DNA from: JAENWH01 sp038248745
GTDB lineage: Bacteria; Bacillota; Clostridia; Peptostreptococcales; Anaerovoracaceae
DNA: 18,412 bases
NCBI GenBank assembly: GCA_038248745.1
Contig: JBBRXC010000021.1
Coordinates: forward strand, 1 to 18,412
Reading direction: 5' to 3'
Made by a program: the position numbers and the translations under genes. The notes below the pieces were generated by a model. The model had not been told where the DNA came from. It made no database searches and was given only the letters and a program-made list of their open reading frames with translations. Each line of letters starts with the position of its first letter. Within the stretch, counting starts at the first letter, position 1. Below, in pieces: positions 1-6,337 of this stretch.

Positions 1-1644
1 CTTCGGGTAATTCCTTTAGGGGGTCTAAACGAAATCGGAAAAAACATGACCGTCCTGGAATATAAAGACGAAATTTTAATTATAGACTGCGGTCTTTCTT
101 TCCCTGATGATGAAATGTACGGAATAGACATTGTAATACCTGATTTTACCTATTTAATTAAAAATGCCGCTAAAATTAAAGGCATGATTATCACCCATGG
201 ACATGAGGATCATATTGGCGGGATTCCGTTTTTTTTAAAACATTTAAATGTACCAATTTATGGAACGAGACTTCCTTTAGGTTTGATTGGAAACAAACTG
301 AAGGAGCATAAATTGACGGCTAATTTAAATGTTGTAAAAGCAGGCGATACTGTTAAATTAGGTTCTTTTAAAGTTGAAACAATCAGAACCACTCATTCGA
401 TTGTTGATTCCATCTGCTTATCCATAGAAACGCCAGTTGGTGTGATCTTCCATACTGGAGACTTTAAAATTGATTACACACCACTTGATGGAGAACCTAT
501 TGATTTCCACAGACTTGCTGAAATTGGCAATAAAGGTGTATTATTAATGCTGGCAGACAGTACAAATGCTATAAGACCAGGGTTTACACCTTCAGAAAAA
601 ACTGTTGGGAAAGCCCTTGAAAGTATTTTCCGTGACTCAAAAACAAGAATCATTGTTGCAACTTTTTCATCGAATGTTCACAGAGTTCAGAGAATCGTGG
701 ACAACGCGGTCATGTTTGACAGACGTGTAGCCATTTCAGGACGCAGCATGGTCAATGTAGTAAATTTGGCTATAGAATTAGGCTATTTAAAAATTCCAGC
801 AGGCGTTCTGATCGATATCAATAAAATCAGAGGAATTCCGGATAAAAATATTGTCATAGTAACGACAGGTAGTCAAGGAGAACCAATGGCAGCGCTTTCC
901 AGAATGGCTGCAGGCGATCATAAAGCGATTCAAATCAAAAAAGGAGATATGGTAATATTGTCTTCTAGCCCTATCCCAGGAAACGAAAAAACTGTTTCAA
1001 ACATTGTTAACAGACTGTTTGAAAAAGGGGCGCAGGTAATATATTCTGATATTGCGGATATCCACGTATCAGGTCATGCTTGTGAAGAAGAGCTTAAGCT
1101 GATGCATGTCCTAATAAAGCCAAAGTTTTTTATGCCGGTTCATGGGGAATACAGACATTTGATGGCGCATGCAGCCATTGCGGAAAATCTGGGTAAAAAC
1201 CCTAATGACATATTTATATTAAAGAATGGAAAAGTTTTAAACCTAACAGCAAACAGTGCCTCTATCATTGATGAAGATATTCCGTCAGAACCGGTTCTTG
1301 TTGATGGACTTGGCGTTGGAGATGTTGGAAATATAGTGTTAAGAGACAGAAAACTTCTTTCTGAATCCGGGTTAATCATTGTGGTTGCAGCCATTGACAG
1401 GGCCACAGGGGAAATATGCTCTGGACCAGATATCATTTCAAGAGGTTTTGTATATGTCAGAGAAAATGAAGACCTTATTGAAGAAGCCAGGGTAGTTGTT
1501 TGTAAGGCCTTAGACAATTGTGTTGATGGGAATATCCGAGAATGGAATGCACTGAAATCAGCAGTTAGGGATTCACTCAGAAGTTTTATCTATGTAAAAA
1601 CCAAGAGAAGTCCAGTTATTTTACCAATATTTTTAGAAGTATAA
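1..1644 (+). CDS. rnj: Ribonuclease J (5' end outside window)
   Basis: RNase J is a cytoplasmic metallo-beta-lactamase-fold enzyme with endonuclease and 5'-to-3' exonuclease activity in mRNA decay and rRNA maturation. An ATG lies at 46, but the same frame is open back to base 1 and encodes the conserved family N-terminus LRVIPLGGLNEIGKN. The gene therefore starts left of the window, and only about 5-15 residues should be missing; 547 residues are visible, near the usual ~555. Sequence evidence includes the zinc motif HGHEDHIGG (bases 196-222), HTGDFKID further along, TFSSNVHR and SGRSM of the beta-CASP domain, then TGSQGEP, HVSGHA and PVHGEYRH, followed by the C-terminal domain. Many Firmicutes carry two paralogues (J1 and J2); I cannot tell which this is. 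A YlbF-family gene follows after 42 bases with no terminator between, suggesting co-transcription. Confidence 0.95.
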   Translation, partial: LRVIPLGGLNEIGKNMTVLEYKDEILIIDCGLSFPDDEMYGIDIVIPDFTYLIKNAAKIKGMIITHGHEDHIGGIPFFLKHLNVPIYGTRLPLGLIGNKLKEHKLTANLNVVKAGDTVKLGSFKVETIRTTHSIVDSICLSIETPVGVIFHTGDFKIDYTPLDGEPIDFHRLAEIGNKGVLLMLADSTNAIRPGFTPSEKTVGKALESIFRDSKTRIIVATFSSNVHRVQRIVDNAVMFDRRVAISGRSMVNVVNLAIELGYLKIPAGVLIDINKIRGIPDKNIVIVTTGSQGEPMAALSRMAAGDHKAIQIKKGDMVILSSSPIPGNEKTVSNIVNRLFEKGAQVIYSDIADIHVSGHACEEELKLMHVLIKPKFFMPVHGEYRHLMAHAAIAENLGKNPNDIFILKNGKVLNLTANSASIIDEDIPSEPVLVDGLGVGDVGNIVLRDRKLLSESGLIIVVAAIDRATGEICSGPDIISRGFVYVRENEDLIEEARVVVCKALDNCVDGNIREWNALKSAVRDSLRSFIYVKTKRSPVILPIFLEV

Positions 1645-1686
1645 AAACCGATAATGCAGTTGAATAATGAAAGGAATTAAGATAGT

Positions 1687-2034
1687 ATGAATGTATATGA
1701 TGCAGCACATAATTTGGCAAAAGCCATAAAGGAGTCAGAGGAATACAATCAGTATGAGGAAATCAAAACTTCGGTTTCTAATAATGATGACCTTGCTGGA
1801 ATGTTAAATGATTTTCAGGCGAAACAATTTGAAATACAGGGAAAACAAATGATGGGAGAGGAAATTGGAGAAGAAATGATGGCACAAATCCAATCTCTTT
1901 ATGGCATAATGATGCAAGACCCAACTGCAGCCCAATATCTTCAGGCGGAAATTAGATTTTCCCTCATGATGAATGATATCTATAAAATTTTAGGAGATGT
2001 GATTAGCCTTGGAAACAAACAACCAACAGAATAA
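1687..2034 (+). CDS. YlbF/YmcA-family protein
   Basis: This is a 115-residue, probably all-helical soluble protein of the YlbF/YmcA (Com_YlbF) family. In Bacillus subtilis, YlbF, YmcA and YaaT form a complex that adjusts RNase Y cleavage and affects competence, sporulation and biofilm formation. The N-terminal stretch MNVYDAAHNLAKAIKESEEY and the middle FQAKQFEIQGKQ fit the family. The length also fits. The start is supported by AAGGA at 1671-1675, 11 bases upstream. The protein contains no cysteine, so it cannot itself supply ligands to the iron-sulfur clusters reported for the Bacillus Y-complex. Its position directly after RNase J fits a role in RNA decay, but that is inference. Its 3' end overlaps the next gene by 26 bases. 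Confidence 0.85.
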   Translation: MNVYDAAHNLAKAIKESEEYNQYEEIKTSVSNNDDLAGMLNDFQAKQFEIQGKQMMGEEIGEEMMAQIQSLYGIMMQDPTAAQYLQAEIRFSLMMNDIYKILGDVISLGNKQPTE

Positions 2035-2722
2035 TTTAATAAAAACACCTGAACAGATTTTAAACATAATGAAGGCCTCTGCTATGGGAGATATGTGTTT
2101 TTCTCACATGCTTGGGTATATAAAAGCAGGAATGACAGAAATACAGGTAGCTAATGAAATTGAACGCGTTTTGCTTTCATTGGGTGCAGAGAGCTTAGCA
2201 TTTACAACTATTTGTGTTTCAGGCGATCGAACTGCATTTCCTCATGGAGAACCTTCAGAAAAAGCCATAGAAGAAGGTGATTTCATTACAATGGATTTTG
2301 GTGCTGTCGTCAATGGGTATTGTGGAGATATGACTAGAACTGTCGCAATGGGCAAGGTGACTGGAGAGCAACGAAAAGTATACAATATAGTTTTAGCTGC
2401 TCAGCTGGCAGGTATTGATTCCATTAAAGCTGGGGTATCCTGTTTTGATGTGGATAAAGCATCCAGAGATATTATTGTTGAAGCTGGTTACGGGGAATAC
2501 TTTATCCACGGAACCGGTCATGGCGTGGGAACTCAAGTTCATGAAGCACCAACACTAAACAGTAAAAGCGAAGAAATCTTGGAAGAATTTATGCCTGTAA
2601 CAATAGAACCTGGCATCTATATGCCTGAAAAATTTGGTGTTAGAATTGAGGACTTGGCAATTGTCACTAAATTTGGTATAATTAATACCGTAAATTCCAG
2701 TAAAGATTTAATTATTCTTTAA
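2009..2722 (+). CDS. M24 metallopeptidase, Xaa-Pro aminopeptidase type, catalytic domain only
   Basis: This is a pita-bread-fold M24 peptidase expected to remove N-terminal residues or cleave Xaa-Pro dipeptides using two metal ions. All five metal ligands are visible: D96 (TMDFG), D107 (CGDMTRT), H171 (GTGHGVG), E200 (IEPGIY) and E214 (RIEDL), plus the substrate histidine H79. The wording (FPHGEPS, HGTGHGVG, HEAP, GVRIED) resembles PepP/PepQ more than methionine aminopeptidase. Those enzymes normally have about 350 residues with an N-terminal creatinase-like domain. Here the protein has only 237, begins where the catalytic domain begins (LIKTPEQI), and the sequence upstream is wholly occupied by the YlbF gene. 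The start is a TTG, with AGGAG at 1992-1996 inside the preceding gene; an ATG about 60 bases later is a less likely alternative. A PepP-type gene beside efp is a common Firmicutes arrangement. Confidence 0.85.
   Translation: METNNQQNNLIKTPEQILNIMKASAMGDMCFSHMLGYIKAGMTEIQVANEIERVLLSLGAESLAFTTICVSGDRTAFPHGEPSEKAIEEGDFITMDFGAVVNGYCGDMTRTVAMGKVTGEQRKVYNIVLAAQLAGIDSIKAGVSCFDVDKASRDIIVEAGYGEYFIHGTGHGVGTQVHEAPTLNSKSEEILEEFMPVTIEPGIYMPEKFGVRIEDLAIVTKFGIINTVNSSKDLIIL
2654..2682 (+). promoter_or_regulatory. Sigma-A-type promoter inside the M24 gene, likely for efp
   Basis: A TTGGCA -35 box (2654-2659, five of six consensus bases) is followed by a 17-base spacer and a perfect TATAAT -10 box (2677-2682). 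The TGG just before the -10 adds an extended -10 element. Transcription would start near 2689 and leave a leader of about 70 bases before efp. I see no obvious structure in that leader. The match is seen directly; promoter activity is inferred. Confidence 0.65.
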
Positions 2723-2759
2723 CCTGGTTCAACTCAAAATATAAGGATGGAGAGAGATT

Positions 2760-3320
2760 ATGATATATGCAAGTGACTTTAGAAAAGGCATTACCTTTGA
2801 CCTTAACGGTGAACCACATGTTGTTGTAGACTTCCAACATGTCAAACCAGGTAAAGGCGCAGCTTTTGTGAGAACAAAATACAAAAATATTCTTACTGGC
2901 GCGACAAGAGAAGAAGCCTTTAACCCGAATGATAAGTTCCCAAAGGCTCATATTGAAACAAAAACAATGCAATATTTGTATAATGATGGAGAACTTTATT
3001 ATTTCATGGATTTGGAAAATTTTGAACAGGTACCTTTAATGCATGAACAAGTAGAAGATGCCATTAAATATTTAAGAGAAAATGACGAAGCTACTATTAA
3101 GTTTTATAAGGACACTGCCTTCCTTGTTGAAGCGGCTAACTTTGTCAATTTAATGGTTACAGAAACAGAGCCTGGCGTAAAAGGTGACACGGCAACAAAT
3201 GTAACGAAGGTCGCTATTGTAGAAACGGGTGCAACTGTTCATGTTCCGATTTTTATTGAAGAAGGTGAAACCATCCAAATCGACACAAGAACAGGGGATT
3301 ATTTAGGCAGATCAAAATAG
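2760..3320 (+). CDS. efp: Translation elongation factor P
   Basis: EF-P binds between the P and E sites of the ribosome and rescues stalling at consecutive prolines. The 186-residue length is standard, with an N-terminal KOW-like domain followed by two OB-fold domains. The tip loop KPGKGAAFVRTK carries lysine 32, the residue that is modified in many bacteria. The context matches the Bacillus type (K32, 5-aminopentanol) rather than the E. coli type (K34, beta-lysine), but the modification cannot be read from sequence. No modification gene lies in the window. The C-terminal signature TRTGDYLGR is intact. The start at 2760 is set by an AAGGATGGAGAG-like ribosome binding site ending about 6 bases upstream. 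A promoter inside the previous gene likely gives it separate, strong expression. Confidence 0.98.
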   Translation: MIYASDFRKGITFDLNGEPHVVVDFQHVKPGKGAAFVRTKYKNILTGATREEAFNPNDKFPKAHIETKTMQYLYNDGELYYFMDLENFEQVPLMHEQVEDAIKYLRENDEATIKFYKDTAFLVEAANFVNLMVTETEPGVKGDTATNVTKVAIVETGATVHVPIFIEEGETIQIDTRTGDYLGRSK

Positions 3321-3345
3321 TAAATAAAATAAATTGATGTTACTG

Positions 3346-3368
3346 GGGACGTGTTATGCGTCCCTTTT
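3346..3368 (+). terminator. Possible intrinsic terminator or attenuator after efp
   Basis: GGGACG (3346-3351) pairs perfectly with CGTCCC (3359-3364) across a 7-base loop. A G-T wobble at 3345/3365 can extend the stem, and TTTT follows. The T run is short and mltG begins only 17 bases later, so partial termination with read-through is more plausible than a full stop. I see no good separate promoter for mltG. Confidence 0.5.
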
Positions 3369-3385
3369 AGAAAAAGAGGGATAAA

Positions 3386-4435
3386 ATGTCTGCGCGAAAA
3401 AAGGTAAAAAAACCAAATAAGATAATTAAAATTATTGTTGCTGTTATTTTTATTTTAATTATTGGAACAGTTGGATTTCAATTTGCCATGTCCAATGCGA
3501 CGAAGGCTTATGATTCAACCAACAGTGAAAAGGCGATTATTACCGTTCCAATGGGATCTAGCACAGCTAAAATTGCTGCATTATTAGAAGAAAACGGAAT
3601 AATAGGCAGTAGTGAAACTTTTAAACTAGTATCCAAAATCACTAGAAATGATGGAAAATACAAGGCAGGGACCTATGCCATTTCTCCATCAATGAATTTA
3701 AATGAAATAATGGTTAAATTGCAGTCAGGAATATCTGTTGGGAACATGATCACCATTCCAGAAGGATATTCCATCGATCAAGTTGCTAACCTTTTAGAAA
3801 AAGCCGGTTTAATTGACAAGGGGATATTCTTGGAAGAGTTGGAAAATGGTGATTTTAAGCAAAAATTTGTTGAGTTTTTACCACAGGGACCAAATAGATT
3901 AGAGGGATTTTTATTCCCAGAAACCTATGATATGCCAATAAATGCTTCGGAATTTGATATTATTAACATTATGCTGAATCAGTTTGATAAGCTATATACA
4001 ACGGAAGATTATGCCAGAGCAAGTGAACTTGGTTTGAATATTTATGACATTATTACAATTGCATCAATGGTTGAACGAGAAGCGGCAGTCAACGAAGACA
4101 GGCCTAAAGTGGCCAGTGTTATTTATAACAGACTAAAAGAAAGTATGCCTCTTCAATTTTGCTCAACAGTGCAATACGTACTAGGCGATCCAAAAGCCAG
4201 GCTTTCCTATGAGGACACTCAAATTAATTCGGCATACAACACTTATATTAATGCAGGGCTCCCACCAGGGCCGATCTGTTCTCCAGGACTGGAATCCATA
4301 AAAGCAGCCCTTTATCCAGGAGAAACGAAGTATCTATATTTTGTCGTCGATCCAGCTGGAAATAGAACCCATCAATTTGCTGAAACTTATGAGGAATTTC
4401 TCAAGTACAAAAAAGAATATACAGATTCACTATAA
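3386..4435 (+). CDS. mltG: Endolytic murein transglycosylase MltG (YceG-like)
   Basis: MltG is a membrane-anchored lytic transglycosylase that cuts nascent peptidoglycan strands and influences glycan chain length. The 349-residue protein has a basic cytoplasmic N-terminus, a single membrane segment at about residues 12-34, a LysM-like region (about 50-120, including IPEGYSIDQVANLL), and then the catalytic YceG domain. E230 in ASMVERE is the expected catalytic glutamate. Other family motifs are EGFLFPETY (173-181) and YNTYINAGLPPGPICSPG (284-301). The substrate-loop sequence LQFCSTVQY replaces the more common LQSDPTVQY; I cannot say whether that matters. The start is supported by AGAGGG at 3375-3380. 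The next gene begins 9 bases after the stop, and the mltG-methyltransferase-U32 order matches yrrL-yrrM-yrrN/O of Bacillus subtilis. Confidence 0.95.
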   Translation: MSARKKVKKPNKIIKIIVAVIFILIIGTVGFQFAMSNATKAYDSTNSEKAIITVPMGSSTAKIAALLEENGIIGSSETFKLVSKITRNDGKYKAGTYAISPSMNLNEIMVKLQSGISVGNMITIPEGYSIDQVANLLEKAGLIDKGIFLEELENGDFKQKFVEFLPQGPNRLEGFLFPETYDMPINASEFDIINIMLNQFDKLYTTEDYARASELGLNIYDIITIASMVEREAAVNEDRPKVASVIYNRLKESMPLQFCSTVQYVLGDPKARLSYEDTQINSAYNTYINAGLPPGPICSPGLESIKAALYPGETKYLYFVVDPAGNRTHQFAETYEEFLKYKKEYTDSL

Positions 4436-4444
4436 AGGAAAGAC

Positions 4445-5104
4445 ATGAATATAATTAATGAAAAAGTTGTTGAATATTTAGATGAACGATATCAAGCATT
4501 AAGGCCTGAACTATATGTAATACGGAAATATGCCGAAGAAAATCATATTCCTGTTATTCTTAAAGATACAGAAACTTTAATAATTAGTCTTTTAAAGGTG
4601 AAGAAACCTAAACGAATACTAGAAATTGGAACAGCCATTGGTTATTCTGCCTCTTGTTTCGCAGAGGTATGCAGAACGGCTGAAATTGTCACCATAGAAA
4701 GTAATGTTGAATCAAAGAATACGGCAGTAAATAACATTGACATGTTAGGATATAAAAATCAAATTACTGTTTTGCTTGGAAATGCAACGGATGTTTTAGT
4801 AGAAATGGATGAAAATCAAAAATTTGATTTTGTTTTTATCGATGCAGGGAAAAGCCATTACAAGGATTTCTTTGATGAAGCATTAAAACATTGCTTACGG
4901 GATGCTGTCATAATCTCTGACAATGTTTTATTGGGGGCAAAGACTGTCTCTAACGAATATGACCCACGGGCAAAATTTAAAACCAATATTAAAAAAATGA
5001 GAGAATTCTTAGAATATATTACTAATTTAGAAAACATATACACCTCGGTGCTCCCCGTCGGAGACGGGCTGGCCATAAGTGTTTTAGGGGATATAAATGA
5101 TTAA
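4445..5104 (+). CDS. trmR: TrmR-like O-methyltransferase (tRNA 5-hydroxyuridine methyltransferase)
   Basis: This is a 219-residue class I SAM-dependent methyltransferase of the O-methyltransferase family 3 type (similar to catechol/caffeoyl-CoA methyltransferases). The SAM-binding motif is EIGTAIGYSA, followed by VTIESN, then FVFIDAGKSHY and ISDNVLLGA with the metal- and substrate-site acidic residues. LPVGDGLA near the end is also typical. In B. subtilis, the orthologue-position gene yrrM (trmR) methylates 5-hydroxyuridine at tRNA position 34 to 5-methoxyuridine. The assignment here rests on fold plus the conserved mltG-trmR-U32 order, not on substrate-specific residues. AAAGGAAAG lies between the mltG stop and this start. 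Its end overlaps the U32 gene by 8 bases, indicating translational coupling. Confidence 0.85.
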   Translation: MNIINEKVVEYLDERYQALRPELYVIRKYAEENHIPVILKDTETLIISLLKVKKPKRILEIGTAIGYSASCFAEVCRTAEIVTIESNVESKNTAVNNIDMLGYKNQITVLLGNATDVLVEMDENQKFDFVFIDAGKSHYKDFFDEALKHCLRDAVIISDNVLLGAKTVSNEYDPRAKFKTNIKKMREFLEYITNLENIYTSVLPVGDGLAISVLGDIND

Positions 5105-6320
5105 AATCGAGCTACTTGCTCCGGCTGGAGATCTGGAAAAGTTAATAACCTCTATAAATTACGGTGCAGATGCTGTCTATATTGGTGGCGAACTTTTCAG
5201 CCTAAGGGCAGGGGCTGGCAATTTTTCTATCAAAGAAATGACCGAAGGAGTAGAATATGCCCATTCAAAAAATAAAAAAGTCTATCTGGCTTTAAATATT
5301 TTTGCGCATAATGAGGATCTTTCAGTATTGGAGGCTTATTTAAAAAGTCTGAAAAACATACCAATTGATGCATTCATTGTATCTGATCCAGGTGTTATCA
5401 TGTTGATAAAGTCAATTTTACCCAATGCTGAATTACATTTGAGCACACAGGCGAATACGACAAATTACATGACAGCAAATTTCTGGTATAATCAAGGCGT
5501 GAAAAGAATTGTCATTGCAAGAGAACTCACTTTTAAAGAAATACATGAATTGAGAAACGAAATACCTAATGATATGGATATTGAAGCTTTTGTCCAAGGC
5601 GCCATGTGCATATCCTATTCCGGCAGGTGTCTACTCAGCAATTTCATGGTTCAAAGGGACGCAAATAGAGGTGCCTGTGCACATCCCTGCAGATGGAAAT
5701 ACAGTCTTGTTGAAGAAAAACGACCAGGAGAATATTTTCCGGTAGAAGAAGATGATCGTGGTACTTATATTTTAAATTCCAGAGATTTATGTATGCTTGA
5801 GTACATCCCGGAACTTGTTGCCTCTGGAATCACTTCCTTCAAAATCGAAGGCAGAATGAAAAGTGCTTTTTATGCAGCCACAGTGGTTGGTGTTTATCGA
5901 AAAGCCATAAACTCTTATTTGGAAAACCCCGAAAAATATCATTTTAAAGAAGAATGGATGAAGGAATTAAAAAAGGTCAGCCATCGAGAATTCACAACCG
6001 GATTTTATTTTGACAAACCAACCGGAAATGACCAAAATTATCAAACCAGTGCTTATACCAGGGAGTATTCCTTTATAGGTGTTGTTAAATCCTATGATGA
6101 AATAACAAAAATGGCAGTGGTAGAGCAAAGAAATAAAATGAGTATTGGGGAAGAAATAGAAGTATTTGGCCCTTATACGGACTTCTTTAGTCAAAAACTA
6201 GATGTGCTTGAAAATGAAATTGGAGAGCCAATTCAATCTGCACCCCACCCCCAACAGATTATTAGAATCAAAATGATTCAACCCGTTAAAGAAGGTTTTC
6301 TTCTTAGAAAAGCTAAATGA
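5097..6320 (+). CDS. Peptidase U32 family protein, TrhP-like tRNA U34 hydroxylation factor
   Basis: This 407-residue protein has an N-terminal TIM-barrel-like U32 domain (LLAPAGDLEKL, GADAVYIGG) and a C-terminal U32-associated beta domain (about 325-405). The family signature EAFVQGAMCISYSGRC (164-178) is intact. Cysteines 171, 178, 194 and 232 match the spacing of the four iron-sulfur ligands of related U32 proteins such as UbiU; C198 is extra. Despite the old peptidase name, members in this context (YrrN/YrrO, TrhP) take part in prephenate-dependent hydroxylation of uridine 34 in tRNA. B. subtilis has two such genes here; this window has one, most like the longer YrrO. It should act before the TrmR-like enzyme encoded just upstream, whose 3' end it overlaps. 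The next gene follows without a real gap. Function is inferred from family and context. Confidence 0.88.
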   Translation: MIKIELLAPAGDLEKLITSINYGADAVYIGGELFSLRAGAGNFSIKEMTEGVEYAHSKNKKVYLALNIFAHNEDLSVLEAYLKSLKNIPIDAFIVSDPGVIMLIKSILPNAELHLSTQANTTNYMTANFWYNQGVKRIVIARELTFKEIHELRNEIPNDMDIEAFVQGAMCISYSGRCLLSNFMVQRDANRGACAHPCRWKYSLVEEKRPGEYFPVEEDDRGTYILNSRDLCMLEYIPELVASGITSFKIEGRMKSAFYAATVVGVYRKAINSYLENPEKYHFKEEWMKELKKVSHREFTTGFYFDKPTGNDQNYQTSAYTREYSFIGVVKSYDEITKMAVVEQRNKMSIGEEIEVFGPYTDFFSQKLDVLENEIGEPIQSAPHPQQIIRIKMIQPVKEGFLLRKAK

Positions 6321-6324
6321 ATAC

Positions 6325-6329
6325 AGGAG
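6325..6329 (+). promoter_or_regulatory. Ribosome binding site that favours the 6338 start
   Basis: AGGAG at 6325-6329 lies 8 bases before the ATG at 6338. The in-frame ATG at 6317, which overlaps the upstream stop as ATGA, has no good site at the right distance. Coupled re-initiation at 6317 remains possible and would add seven residues. Confidence 0.65.
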
Positions 6330-6337
6330 AATTTGAA

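Noticed and set aside
46..48. ATG at 46 as the true RNase J start
   Set aside because: The upstream in-frame residues LRVIPLGGLNEIGKN are the conserved family N-terminus, so the gene starts before the window.
1140..1517. Open frame of 125 codons on the minus strand inside the RNase J gene
   Set aside because: It is antisense to a strongly conserved coding region, has serine/proline-rich low-complexity composition, no ribosome binding site and no recognisable family.
1660..1688. TTGAAT-17-TAGTAT before the YlbF gene
   Set aside because: Both boxes are only four of six, and the -10 overlaps the start codon, so the transcript would begin within the gene.
2712..2972. Minus-strand frame across the M24-efp junction
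   Set aside because: It overlaps conserved efp codons in antisense and has no recognisable domain; treated as a shadow frame.
3325..3330. TAAAAT as a possible -10 box for mltG
   Set aside because: No acceptable -35 at 16-18 bases, and its transcript would pass at once through the post-efp hairpin.
5464..5492. TATAAT with a TGG extension and an ATTACA -35-like box inside the U32 gene
   Set aside because: The -35 is weak, the site is mid-gene, and no downstream gene start lies nearby, so it is likely chance in AT-rich DNA.
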